Source: Chloroflexia bacterium
GTDB lineage: Bacteria > Chloroflexota > Chloroflexia > Thermomicrobiales > JALYUS01
Length of the DNA stretch: 21,001 bases
NCBI GenBank assembly: GCA_025924435.1
Contig: JAICIL010000036.1
Span: 1 to 21,001 of the forward strand
Reading direction: 5' to 3'
A model generated the notes under the pieces. The model was not told the origin of the DNA and ran no database searches. It was given only the letters and a program-made list of their open reading frames with translations. How positions within the stretch are numbered: the stretch's first letter is position 1; every line of letters starts with the position of its first letter. Of this stretch, positions 7,215-13,224 are shown piece after piece. Made by a program: the position numbers and the translations under genes.

Positions 7215-7871
7215 ATGAGCGGAGATCAGATCGATATCGGACCGAACGAGATGCTGAGCGTCAGGGAGGCGCCGGACGGTCCCTATATCGTGCTTTACCC
7301 GCTCGAATGGGGCAGGCCCGGATATGGTAGCGTTTACCGCGTCGTGATCGAGCGGCAGCCCGATAGCCGCTGGCGCGCGACCGTGCCGCTCATGCCGCAG
7401 ATCGTTGCGGAGGCAGATACGTACGATGACGCGAAAGACGGGCTGGCGCAGACGGTGCGGGCATACTTGCGCAAGCGGATCGGATATATCCGATCCGCTG
7501 CCCCACTGGTGGATCGGTATCTACGACCCGATCCGACGCAGCCCGGCGCGGCACATATGCTCATCGCCGGGACGCCAATATGGCAATTAATTCGCGATAC
7601 GGGTGAGGCATTCGTCGCGTCCGCGCGGGGTGATGATACCCCCCTGATGGCGCCGGACGTAGTGGCGCAGATCGCGGAGCGGTACGATCTCCCCGATGAG
7701 GGCGTGCGCGCCGCGCTCGCTTTCTACCTCGATCACAAAGCGGACATCCGCAATGAGATCATCCATGGCAACCTCGGTCGTGCCGATGAGGCATTCGCGC
7801 GCTTGCAGGCGGCGGGCGGCCTGACAGAGGATGAACTGGCTGCCTCACTCGGTTCCTCCTCCGATATTTGA
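7215..7871 (+). CDS. Antitoxin-like protein: HicB-like domain plus DUF433-like domain
   Basis: 218 aa. Residues about 38-90 look like a HicB-type fold: YRVVIERQPDSRWRATVP followed by a helix containing DTYDDAKDGLAQTVRAYL, matching the usual beta-beta-alpha consensus with A-T-V-P and an E/D-A repeat. Residues about 115-190 match DUF433: AGTPIWQLI, then VVAQIAERYDLPDEGVRAAL and a FYLDH tail, the helical DNA-binding part of the family. The last base of its stop codon (TGA) is the first base of the PIN gene's ATG, so the two are coupled. I infer that it neutralises and autoregulates the PIN partner. A HicB-like plus DUF433 fusion is unusual to me. Both domain calls are made by eye; DUF433 is the surer of the two. 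Confidence 0.7.
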   Translation: MSGDQIDIGPNEMLSVREAPDGPYIVLYPLEWGRPGYGSVYRVVIERQPDSRWRATVPLMPQIVAEADTYDDAKDGLAQTVRAYLRKRIGYIRSAAPLVDRYLRPDPTQPGAAHMLIAGTPIWQLIRDTGEAFVASARGDDTPLMAPDVVAQIAERYDLPDEGVRAALAFYLDHKADIRNEIIHGNLGRADEAFARLQAAGGLTEDELAASLGSSSDI

Positions 7872-8320
7872 TGCGCATGGTGGTCGATGCCAACGTCCTC
7901 GTGGGCGAGGTGACCCGCAGGCGCGGGCGGCGCCTGCTCGCGCACCCAGATCTCGAACTACTGATTACCGAACGCGCGTGGGACGAGGCGCGGCACGAAA
8001 TTCTCAAGCGGTATGAGCAAATCGAACAGGCGGGACAACTCTCGGGAGCGGCACGGGACGCGGCGGAAGAAGCGATTCAATTCCTTACCCCGCTTGTTCA
8101 GCCCATCGATTCCATCGTACTGACGCCGAACGGCCCCATCGCGGTAGCCGATTTCATGGACGAGGCCCGTCGCCGGATACCGGATGCAGACGATGTGCCG
8201 ACCGGCGCGCTCGCGCTCGCGGCAGGGGTGGCGATCTGGAGCGAGGACGCGCACTTTCGCGGTTGCGGCATTGCGGTATGGACCACAGAACGTTTGGGTG
8301 CTTATCTGCGAATTACATAG
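7871..8320 (+). CDS. PIN-domain protein, probable toxin ribonuclease
   Basis: 149 aa from the ATG at 7871; the frame also opens at a TTG one codon earlier. PIN signatures are the first acidic residue in VVDANVLVGE, acidic residues in TERAWDEARHE, and the end block IPDADDVPTGALALAAGVAI with SEDAHF. These supply the usual cluster of three or four Asp/Glu that binds Mg or Mn in PIN ribonucleases. The gene overlaps the upstream HicB/DUF433 protein by one base, the organisation of a toxin after its antitoxin. The RNA target cannot be predicted. Confidence 0.85.
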   Translation: MRMVVDANVLVGEVTRRRGRRLLAHPDLELLITERAWDEARHEILKRYEQIEQAGQLSGAARDAAEEAIQFLTPLVQPIDSIVLTPNGPIAVADFMDEARRRIPDADDVPTGALALAAGVAIWSEDAHFRGCGIAVWTTERLGAYLRIT

Positions 8321-8425
8321 CTGCTATCTGTTTGGCCGCGATCGCCAACTATCTCGATGACTGCCCATGAAGCTGGAGGACTGCGCCGCTATTTCTGATC
8401 AGTGGGCGATCTCTTGTTACCGCAG

Positions 8426-8454
8426 TTGCACGCTCTTTGCGGGACGCATACACT
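8426..8454 (+). promoter_or_regulatory. Weak candidate promoter of the molybdoprotein gene
   Basis: TTGCAC (8426-8431) and TACACT (8449-8454) are exactly 17 bases apart. The matches to consensus are only three and four of six. It lies 47 bases before the start codon in the 180-base gap after the PIN gene. I see nothing else of note in that gap. Confidence 0.3.
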
Positions 8455-8500
8455 CGTCGGACTGTCGAGCGTCGTGGGCACGGCATAGCCGGAGGGCGGA

Positions 8501-9553
8501 ATGGAAGGGAATACCATGGGCGTAGATCGGTCTCAGTTGGTGATGGTCAAGGCGGAGCCGTTCAATGCCGAGACGCCGCTCGACGCGCTTCGCGAGCCGG
8601 TGACGCCCGCGCCGCTGCACTATGTCCGCTCCAACTTCTCCCTGCCCGATCATCCGGGGACGCTGACGATCGGCGGCGCGGTCGAGCGGCCGCTGACGCT
8701 CACCCTCGACGAACTGCGCGCCATGCCCGCGACGACCCTCACCGTCACGCTGGAGTGCGCCGGGAATGGCCGGATCGGCCTGATGCCGCTCCCGACGGGC
8801 GAGCCGTGGGCCGGGAATGCGGTCGGCACGGCGCGCTGGACGGGCGTGCCCCTGCATCTCGTTCTGGAGCGGGCCGCGCCCCGCGCGGACGGCGTCGAGG
8901 TCTTCTTCGGCGGGGCCGATCACGGCCCGTACAAGGGCGGCCCCGATATTTCCTTCGGGCGCGCGCTCGCGCTCGACCGCGCGCTCGATCCCGCCGCCGA
9001 GGTGCTCGTCGCCTGGGCGATGAACGACGCGCCGCTGCCGCCCGACCACGGCGCGCCGCTGCGCCTCGTCGTGCCCGGCTGGTATGGCATGGCGTCGGTC
9101 AAGTGGCTCGCCCGGATCGAGGTGCTCACCGCGCCCTACGAGGGCCAGTTCCAGACCACGTCCTACCAATTCGAGTGGCCCGACCGCGCGCGCGAAGCGG
9201 TGACGACGATCTTTCCCAGGGCGCTGATCACCGATCCCGCGCCCGGCGACACGCTCCGGCGTGGCCCGCACACCGTCCGGGGCAAGGCGTGGTCCGGCAC
9301 CGGCCCGATCACGGCCGTCGAGGTGAGCATTGACGGGGCGGGCGACTGGCAGCCCGCTCAGGTCGCGCCACCGACCGGCCCGTATCAGTGGCAGGAGTGG
9401 CATTTCGATTGGGTGGGCGCCGACCCCGGTCGGCATGTCATCCGCGCCCGCGCGACGGACGCCGCAGGCAACTGCCAGCCCGACAGCCCGGCGTGGAACC
9501 GCCTCGGCTACGGCAACAACGCCGTGCAGGTGCTGGCCTTCGATGTGCGGTAA
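8501..9553 (+). CDS. Sulfite-oxidase-like molybdopterin oxidoreductase
   Basis: 350 aa. Residues about 35-215 form the sulfite-oxidase molybdopterin fold (PF00174). The Cys that ligates molybdenum is in LECAGNGR at about 85, and later motifs such as GADHGPYKGG and VPGWYGMASVKWL are typical. Residues about 235-350 match the Ig-like dimerisation domain (PF03404). There is no haem domain and no Tat or Sec signal, so the enzyme looks cytoplasmic and would need an unknown electron acceptor. The ATG at 8501 has GGAGG five bases upstream; the ATG at 8516 also has a good site (GAAGGG). The substrate may be sulfite or another oxyanion. A small winged-helix gene follows after 36 bases. Confidence 0.92.
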   Translation: MEGNTMGVDRSQLVMVKAEPFNAETPLDALREPVTPAPLHYVRSNFSLPDHPGTLTIGGAVERPLTLTLDELRAMPATTLTVTLECAGNGRIGLMPLPTGEPWAGNAVGTARWTGVPLHLVLERAAPRADGVEVFFGGADHGPYKGGPDISFGRALALDRALDPAAEVLVAWAMNDAPLPPDHGAPLRLVVPGWYGMASVKWLARIEVLTAPYEGQFQTTSYQFEWPDRAREAVTTIFPRALITDPAPGDTLRRGPHTVRGKAWSGTGPITAVEVSIDGAGDWQPAQVAPPTGPYQWQEWHFDWVGADPGRHVIRARATDAAGNCQPDSPAWNRLGYGNNAVQVLAFDVR

Positions 9554-9589
9554 GGCATCCGGCGTCGCGTTCCACGAAAAGGGGCACCG

Positions 9590-9841
9590 ATGAGCATGAC
9601 CACGCAATTCTTCGATGCGCTCGGCCGCCGCGCCGGGACGCCGGATCGGCCGTTCGTGGACGCGAACGAGATCGCGAGCGAACTCGGCATGAACGACACC
9701 GACCTGATCGCCGCTATCGAGGCGCTGGAGAAGGGCAACCTCGTCGAGGACGTGGAGCGCGGCGAGATGATTGATGTCCGCCTGACCGAGCAGGGCGCGG
9801 AAATCTGGAAGCAGCAACATGGGGATAGCGCGGCTCAGTGA
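9590..9841 (+). CDS. Small winged-helix-like DNA-binding protein
   Basis: 83 aa. The segment ANEIASELGMNDTDLIAAIE looks like a helix-turn-helix, followed by LEKGNLVEDV and IDVRLTEQGAEI, which resemble the wing and the last helix of MarR/PadR-type winged helices. It covers little more than the DNA-binding fold, with no ligand domain. The start has AAGGGG five bases upstream. It lies 36 bases after the molybdoprotein gene on the same strand, so it may be co-transcribed with it. The targets are unknown. Confidence 0.65.
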   Translation: MSMTTQFFDALGRRAGTPDRPFVDANEIASELGMNDTDLIAAIEALEKGNLVEDVERGEMIDVRLTEQGAEIWKQQHGDSAAQ

Positions 9842-9934
9842 CCCATCCTCGGCGCGTCGCAACATATCCTCTTGGCTGCGAGCGGAAATCCGTTCGCGTC
9901 AATGCTCTCAACATGTCGCGTTCGTTTTTGCCGA

Positions 9935-10459
9935 TTAGGCCATACCATCGCGAATGAGCCAGATATGCAGGTTTTGAACGCGATTGAAGTCGTCGTCCAG
10001 CGTCGCGAAATGCCGCAGGCCATAGGCATGGGCCGTCGCGACGTGTACCGCGTCGAGTGATCTCAGTTGGCGGAGCGCCATGATCGCGACGCTTTGTTCC
10101 CATATCGCCGTGTGAAACGGGAGTTCGGCCACTCCATCGAACCGATCGAGAAAAGCCTCGAACTTCTGCCGCCCCGCAGTCATCCACCGTTGCCGGACGG
10201 CGACATTGGTATCCCATTCATCTAATCGGTAGGACTGCTGTGTATTGAGTGGCAGTTGCCCACGTCGCGATGCAAGGTTCCTGATCGCCCGCGATAGTTC
10301 GAGACGAAGGATTTGCGAGAAACCGATGCGGCTGCCTTGGTGGGCGAGTTGCGTGCAGAATGCATCGCTGGCCCGCGCATGCGGCAATCCGGGAACAATC
10401 GTCGCAATCACCAGGCTAGTATCACGGTAGACATAATTGGGAACGGAAGGGACGGTCAT
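9935..10459 (-). CDS. PIN-domain protein, probable toxin ribonuclease (module 2)
   Basis: 174 aa. PIN motifs are YRDTSLVIA (first Asp, near residue 13), an acidic residue in ILRLELSRA, SLDAVHVATAH and FATLDDDF. This is the VapC-like arrangement with Asp, Glu, Asp, Asp. The ATG follows directly on the TAG stop of a 56-codon ORF (TAGATG) and has no ribosome site of its own, so translation must be coupled to what lies upstream. The gene is convergent with the winged-helix gene, and its base composition is visibly less GC-rich than the flanks. Its likely antitoxin is the DUF433-like protein, or the 56-aa product, or both. Confidence 0.85.
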   Translation of the reverse strand: MTVPSVPNYVYRDTSLVIATIVPGLPHARASDAFCTQLAHQGSRIGFSQILRLELSRAIRNLASRRGQLPLNTQQSYRLDEWDTNVAVRQRWMTAGRQKFEAFLDRFDGVAELPFHTAIWEQSVAIMALRQLRSLDAVHVATAHAYGLRHFATLDDDFNRVQNLHIWLIRDGMA

Positions 10460-10630
10460 CTACGAATCAGAGGAACCATAGGGTCCATCCTCGGGGTCCC
10501 GACGGCCGATCAATTCGAGGGCGTCAACTTGGCCCTCGACACGGACGAACGGCTCGAAGGGAAGTTCCGACTTCTTCCGATGCATGATGGACCCGTGGGT
10601 CACGCCGGAGTTGCGCAAATCGCTCGTCAT
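10460..10630 (-). CDS. Overlapping 56-aa ORF between antitoxin-like and PIN genes
   Basis: An ATG at 10630, inside the end of the DUF433-like gene and in the +1 frame, opens 56 codons. It reads MTSDLRNSGVTHGSIMHR... and ends RRDPEDGPYGSSDS, with its TAG touching the PIN ATG. Over the overlap, third positions in this frame are mostly G/C, while the DUF433 frame shows mostly A/T there, so this is the frame that looks coding. The middle (LPFEPFVRVEGQVDALELI) could be a toxin-binding tail. Either it is a separate small gene, or it is the true C-terminus of the DUF433-like protein after a frameshift, whether programmed, mutational or a sequence error. Confidence 0.55.
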   Translation of the reverse strand: MTSDLRNSGVTHGSIMHRKKSELPFEPFVRVEGQVDALELIGRRDPEDGPYGSSDS

Positions 10631-10985
10631 TCATTTCAAGCTCATGTCCGTGCCGAGTCTCTTCCATGCTATCGCCCCACGGATTTTTGTCGTCCCATCC
10701 CTCGGATAACGCGCGCATGCCTTCAATTTTCGCATCAATCGCAGCCTTGTATCGCTCGTAAAACGCCAGTGCGGCCTCGATTGCCTCGCGCGGAACGCCA
10801 TACTCCGCTGCCGCGCGATCAAGATCACTGCCATTGACTGTTTCAAAGTGGCTGGCAATCGCCCAGATCGAGACGCCATATGGATTCAAGCGCGCATCAT
10901 ACACAGCAGGTTTATTGGGGTTGCGCTCGATATACCGGGCAATCAGTTCGGACTTTTCTTGCTCCGTCTTGTCTATCGTCACCAA
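10524..10985 (-). CDS. DUF433-like antitoxin protein (module 2)
   Basis: 153 aa from a TTG at 10985 with AAGAGG nine bases upstream; the adjacent GTG at 10982 is an alternative. The core YIERNPNKPAVYDARLNPYG, SIWAIASHF, and AAAEYGVPREAIEAALAFYE closely follows the module 3 protein (RLN-YGVS-WAI ... AA-Y--P-EA-EAALA-YER ... IDA) and the DUF433 layout: a short beta/loop segment ending in W-x-I, then helices with E/V-A-A-L-A-[FY]-Y/E. The paralogue stops shortly after IDA, whereas this protein runs on for about 70 residues. The last 30 or so codons are in a poor frame relative to the overlapping ORF, so its C-terminus is uncertain. It probably counteracts the PIN protein. Confidence 0.7.
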   Translation of the reverse strand: MVTIDKTEQEKSELIARYIERNPNKPAVYDARLNPYGVSIWAIASHFETVNGSDLDRAAAEYGVPREAIEAALAFYERYKAAIDAKIEGMRALSEGWDDKNPWGDSMEETRHGHELEMNDERFAQLRRDPRVHHASEEVGTSLRAVRPCRGPS

Positions 10986-11007
10986 TGGAATATTCCTCTT
11001 ACCAATG

Positions 11008-11036
11008 ATGATACGTCCATACCGGGCGCGACACAA
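11008..11036 (-). promoter_or_regulatory. Candidate promoter of TA-like module 2
   Basis: On the minus strand TTGTGT (11031-11036) and TATCAT (11008-11013, five of six) are 17 bases apart. Transcription would start near 11001, about 16 bases ahead of the TTG start codon. It lies in the short gap after the esterase stop, so module 2 can be transcribed independently of the esterase. Confidence 0.5.
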
Positions 11037-11044
11037 TGCATTGT
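11033..11044. promoter_or_regulatory. Candidate operator palindrome over the module 2 -35 box
   Basis: ACAATGCATTGT is a perfect 12-bp palindrome; with flanks it extends to 18 bp with one mismatched pair. It overlaps the -35 box at 11031-11036 and ends one base before the esterase stop codon. The position suits repression by the antitoxin or the toxin-antitoxin complex. Confidence 0.45.
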
Positions 11045-11045
11045 C

Positions 11046-11849
11046 TCACTCCGACGCGGGCGCAATGCCCATCGCGGCGGCGACGAACTGCAGGGTGAAG
11101 CGGACTTCGCGATCCCAGTACATCCAGTCGTGGCCGCCGGGCTGCTCGCGGTAGAAGTGGTGGACGCCGAGGCGGGTCATCGTCCGGTGCAAGGCACGGT
11201 TCGACGCGAGCAGATCAGGATAGTCATCGAGGCCGCAATCCACCGACAGCATCGGCAGGCCGTCCGCCCCATGCGCGCGGACAGACCGCTCGATGACGCG
11301 TTGCGGGTCGTACTCCTGCCGCGTCGCGCTATTCGGCGAGCCGAGGAGGGCACGGAACTGCGGATCGTCGTTCGTGTTCGTCCCCGCCCAGGTGAGGAGG
11401 CTGAACGCGCCGGAGTGCGACGCGATGGCGCAATAGCGCTCCGGGTGGCGCATGCCGCAGTCGAACGCGCCGAGGCCGCCCATCGAGAGTCCCGCGATCG
11501 CCCGATCGTTCCGCCCGGCGCGCGTCCGGTACGCCGCCTCGATATGTGCGGCGAGATCGGCGACGATGTAATCCTCCCACCGCTCGCCGTTCACGCCGTT
11601 GACGTAGCAGGAATTCTCCCCCTCCGGGCAGACGACGATCAGCGGGAAGCGCGCGGCGTGGTCGGCCAGTTTCGTCCGCGCCGCCCACTCGGCGTGGTTG
11701 CTCCATGCGCCGTGCAGGAGATAGAGCACGGGATACCGCGTGTCGCCCGCCGCGTCATATCCGGCGGGCAGGAGCAGCGTGTACGGCATCGTCCGCCCGA
11801 TGGCGGCGCTGGCAAACGTCCGCTCGTGGATCGTGTGCGGTGCGGGCAT
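11046..11849 (-). CDS. Esterase of the esterase-D / S-formylglutathione hydrolase-like family (PF00756)
   Basis: 267 aa from the ATG at 11849, with AAGGGA seven bases upstream. This alpha/beta hydrolase has LYLLHGAWSN (oxyanion region), the nucleophile in AGLSMGGLGA (Ser), a candidate Asp in CGLDDYPD and the His in GGHDWMYW, so the triad is complete. No signal peptide is seen. The family includes S-formylglutathione hydrolases, feruloyl esterases, trehalose mycolyltransferases and enterochelin esterases; no feature here fixes the substrate. The frame stays open 92 codons upstream to 12125, but that part has no recognisable domain and no good ribosome site. The gene is divergent from the HAD gene. 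Confidence 0.9.
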   Translation of the reverse strand: MPAPHTIHERTFASAAIGRTMPYTLLLPAGYDAAGDTRYPVLYLLHGAWSNHAEWAARTKLADHAARFPLIVVCPEGENSCYVNGVNGERWEDYIVADLAAHIEAAYRTRAGRNDRAIAGLSMGGLGAFDCGMRHPERYCAIASHSGAFSLLTWAGTNTNDDPQFRALLGSPNSATRQEYDPQRVIERSVRAHGADGLPMLSVDCGLDDYPDLLASNRALHRTMTRLGVHHFYREQPGGHDWMYWDREVRFTLQFVAAAMGIAPASE

Positions 11850-12195
11850 TGTGCGTCCCTTCACTCTGCTGCGGACATTCGTCGTCAATTGCGCGCGGCG
11901 GAGGGCGGCGCCCCCCGACCAGCGTACCAGCCGTCGGCGCGTCCCCGGCGATAACCGTTCCCATGCCCGCCGCATCTGGATTTCGATTGCTGCCGCCATA
12001 TCGCTGCGCTCCATTGTGCCGTATCCACCGAGGCATCGTACGCGGATGCGCGGGTTTCGTGCCACCAGTCGCGCACCGACGCGGTAGACTGTGGCAACGG
12101 ACAATTGGATCGCTTCCCTCTCCATCGCTCGGAGATCGGGGTAGGTATCAGATCTGTGCGGCGATGGAGAGGGGTCGGGGGTGAGGAGCGACGAG
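11850..12195. other. Region between divergent esterase and HAD genes
   Basis: About 346 bases without an assigned gene. On the minus strand it is an open 92-codon in-frame extension of the esterase, rich in Arg and with high G/C third positions; on the plus strand only shadow frames are seen. I found no convincing promoter. A purine-rich run, GAGAGGGGTCGGGGGTGAGG (about 12165-12186), ends in the ribosome site of the HAD gene. Confidence 0.5.
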
Positions 12196-12882
12196 ATGGC
12201 GGCAATCGGCTTCGATGTCTACGGGACGCTTGTTGACCCGCTGGGGATGCAGCGGCACCTCCGCGCGCTGCTCGGCGGGCAGGCGGGGCCGTTCGCCGCG
12301 CTCTGGCGCGAGAAGCAACTGGAATACTCCTTTCGGCGCGGCCTGATGCGGCGGTATGCCTCCTTTGATGTTTGCACCGATCAGGCGCTCCAGTATGTCA
12401 TCGCGGCGCTCGATGTGGAGATGAGCGCGGCTGACCAGATGCGCCTGCTCGAACAATACCGGCAGTTGCCGCCGTTCCCCGACGCGATCCCCGCCATCGC
12501 GCGGCTGAAGGCAGCGGGACATATGATCGTCGCCTTCTCGAATGGCGTTCAAGCGACGGTGCGCGCCCTGCTCGATCATGCGGGTATCCTGCCACATCTC
12601 GATGCTGTCATCAGTGTGGACGACCTGCGGACCTTCAAGCCCGACCCGGCGGTCTACGCCTACCTCGCGCGGTGCGTCGGTCGGCCCGCTGAGGAGACAT
12701 GGCTCGTTTCGGGCAATCCGTTCGACGTGATCGGCGCGAAGGCGGCGGGCCTGAAGGCGGCGTGGGTGCGGCGCAATCCGGACGCCGTCTTCGATCCGTG
12801 GGGCATCGAACCGGACATCATCGCGGCGCACCTCGGCGAATTCGCCGACCGCATGGCGGCAAATTCCGCCCTCTCCGTCTAA
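12196..12882 (+). CDS. HAD hydrolase, L-2-haloacid dehalogenase-like (type II)
   Basis: 228 aa from the ATG at 12196, seven bases after GGAG; an upstream in-frame GTG at 12181 is less likely. HAD motif I is FDVYGTLVD, with the nucleophile Asp at residue 7. Motif II is AFSNG, the motif III Lys is in LRTFKPDP, and motif IV is SGNPFDVIGAKAAG. The YGTL variant of motif I and the motif IV pattern SxNxxDxxGA fit the haloacid dehalogenase type II subfamily, which hydrolyses 2-haloalkanoates; relatives also act as phosphatases. The position suggests no partner genes, being divergent from the esterase and followed by a separate promoter. Confidence 0.9.
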   Translation: MAAIGFDVYGTLVDPLGMQRHLRALLGGQAGPFAALWREKQLEYSFRRGLMRRYASFDVCTDQALQYVIAALDVEMSAADQMRLLEQYRQLPPFPDAIPAIARLKAAGHMIVAFSNGVQATVRALLDHAGILPHLDAVISVDDLRTFKPDPAVYAYLARCVGRPAEETWLVSGNPFDVIGAKAAGLKAAWVRRNPDAVFDPWGIEPDIIAAHLGEFADRMAANSALSV

Positions 12883-12909
12883 GATCATTCGGTCAAACGG
12901 CGCATCGGG

Positions 12910-12938
12910 TTGCGAAAAACCTTGCGATACGATATACT
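12910..12938 (+). promoter_or_regulatory. Sigma-70-type promoter of the helicase gene
   Basis: TTGCGA (12910-12915) and TATACT (12933-12938, five of six) are separated by exactly 17 bases in an AT-richer patch 28 bases after the HAD stop. The predicted start near 12945 leaves a leader of about 280 bases before the helicase start codon, long for this compact region. Confidence 0.6.
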
Positions 12939-12944
12939 TTCGAT

Positions 12945-13224
12945 GGTCGCGCGACATGTGCCGCGCGGTCCCGCCGCAGCACGCTCCCCTCTATCGTGGG
13001 AACCCGCGGGGTTGCGGGTTCGATCATCTGTTGCACCGCGCCACGGCGAAGCATCGCTTCGTCCGTCTCTTGCGGTGTGCATTGCGGCAGGGGAGTGGGC
13101 AGTAGATCGTACCAAGGGGACGGTAGACAGAAAGAGAGACGCCCGGTGCGTCCGCATTCAACTGACTACCGGCTACCGACTACCGACTACCGACTACTGA
13201 CCGGGGCCGCGAAAGGAATTCTTG
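12945..13224 (+). promoter_or_regulatory. Long structured 5' leader of the DEAD-box/cold-shock helicase gene
   Basis: This stretch has no credible ORF but contains several stems. GAACCCGC/GCGGGTTC lies at 13000-13021 with a 6-base loop. A 10-bp stem with one bulge lies at 13043-13066 (ACGGCGAAGC, loop ATC, GCTTCG-T-CCGT). GCACCGC (13033-13039) can pair roughly with GCGGTGTGC (about 13072-13080). The GACTACC heptamer array lies just before the ribosome site. DEAD-box cold-shock helicase genes elsewhere are known to have long regulated leaders, so a thermosensing or autoregulatory leader is a reasonable inference. It does not match a riboswitch class that I recognise. Confidence 0.45.
13164..13198. 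repeat. Heptamer tandem array (GACTACC)
   Basis: Five contiguous 7-bp units: GACTACC, GGCTACC, GACTACC, GACTACC, GACTACT. A decayed reverse-complement partner is visible upstream: GGTAGAC at 13122-13128 and GGGCAGTAGATCG around 13097-13109, compared with the complement of the array end. It may therefore be a degenerate version of the paired-array layout at 2109. It lies in the helicase leader, ending 16 bases before the ribosome site. Confidence 0.85.

Noticed and set aside
8417..9865. 482-codon open frame on the minus strand
   Set aside because: It is antisense to the sulfite-oxidase-like gene, whose motifs are unambiguous. Long shadow frames are expected in GC-rich coding DNA, and the translation shows only Arg/Gly/Glu-rich low complexity.
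9878..9897. Imperfect hairpin (GCGAGCGG/CCGTTCGC) between convergent genes considered as a terminator
   Set aside because: The stem has a mismatch or G-U pair, the loop is four bases, and no T-run follows on either strand.
10631..10879. 82-codon frame on the minus strand inside the DUF433-like gene
   Set aside because: It overlaps the DUF433-like core in another frame, has no ribosome site and no family-like sequence; only the later part of that frame, from the ATG at 10630, looks coding.
11850..12125. In-frame 92-codon extension of the esterase
   Set aside because: It stays open but has no recognisable domain and no ribosome site at its ATG. The internal ATG at 11849 has a good site and begins where the family domain begins.
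12165..12186. G-rich run considered as a G-quadruplex or regulatory site
   Set aside because: Only two of the G-tracts have three or more guanines, so a stable four-stranded fold is unlikely; it mainly supplies the HAD ribosome site.
13000..13035. tRNA-like T-arm (GCGGGTTCGATC) in the helicase leader
   Set aside because: The closing strand of the T stem is missing and no acceptor, D or anticodon stems can be drawn around it. The GGGTTC pairs instead with GAACCC in a simple hairpin.
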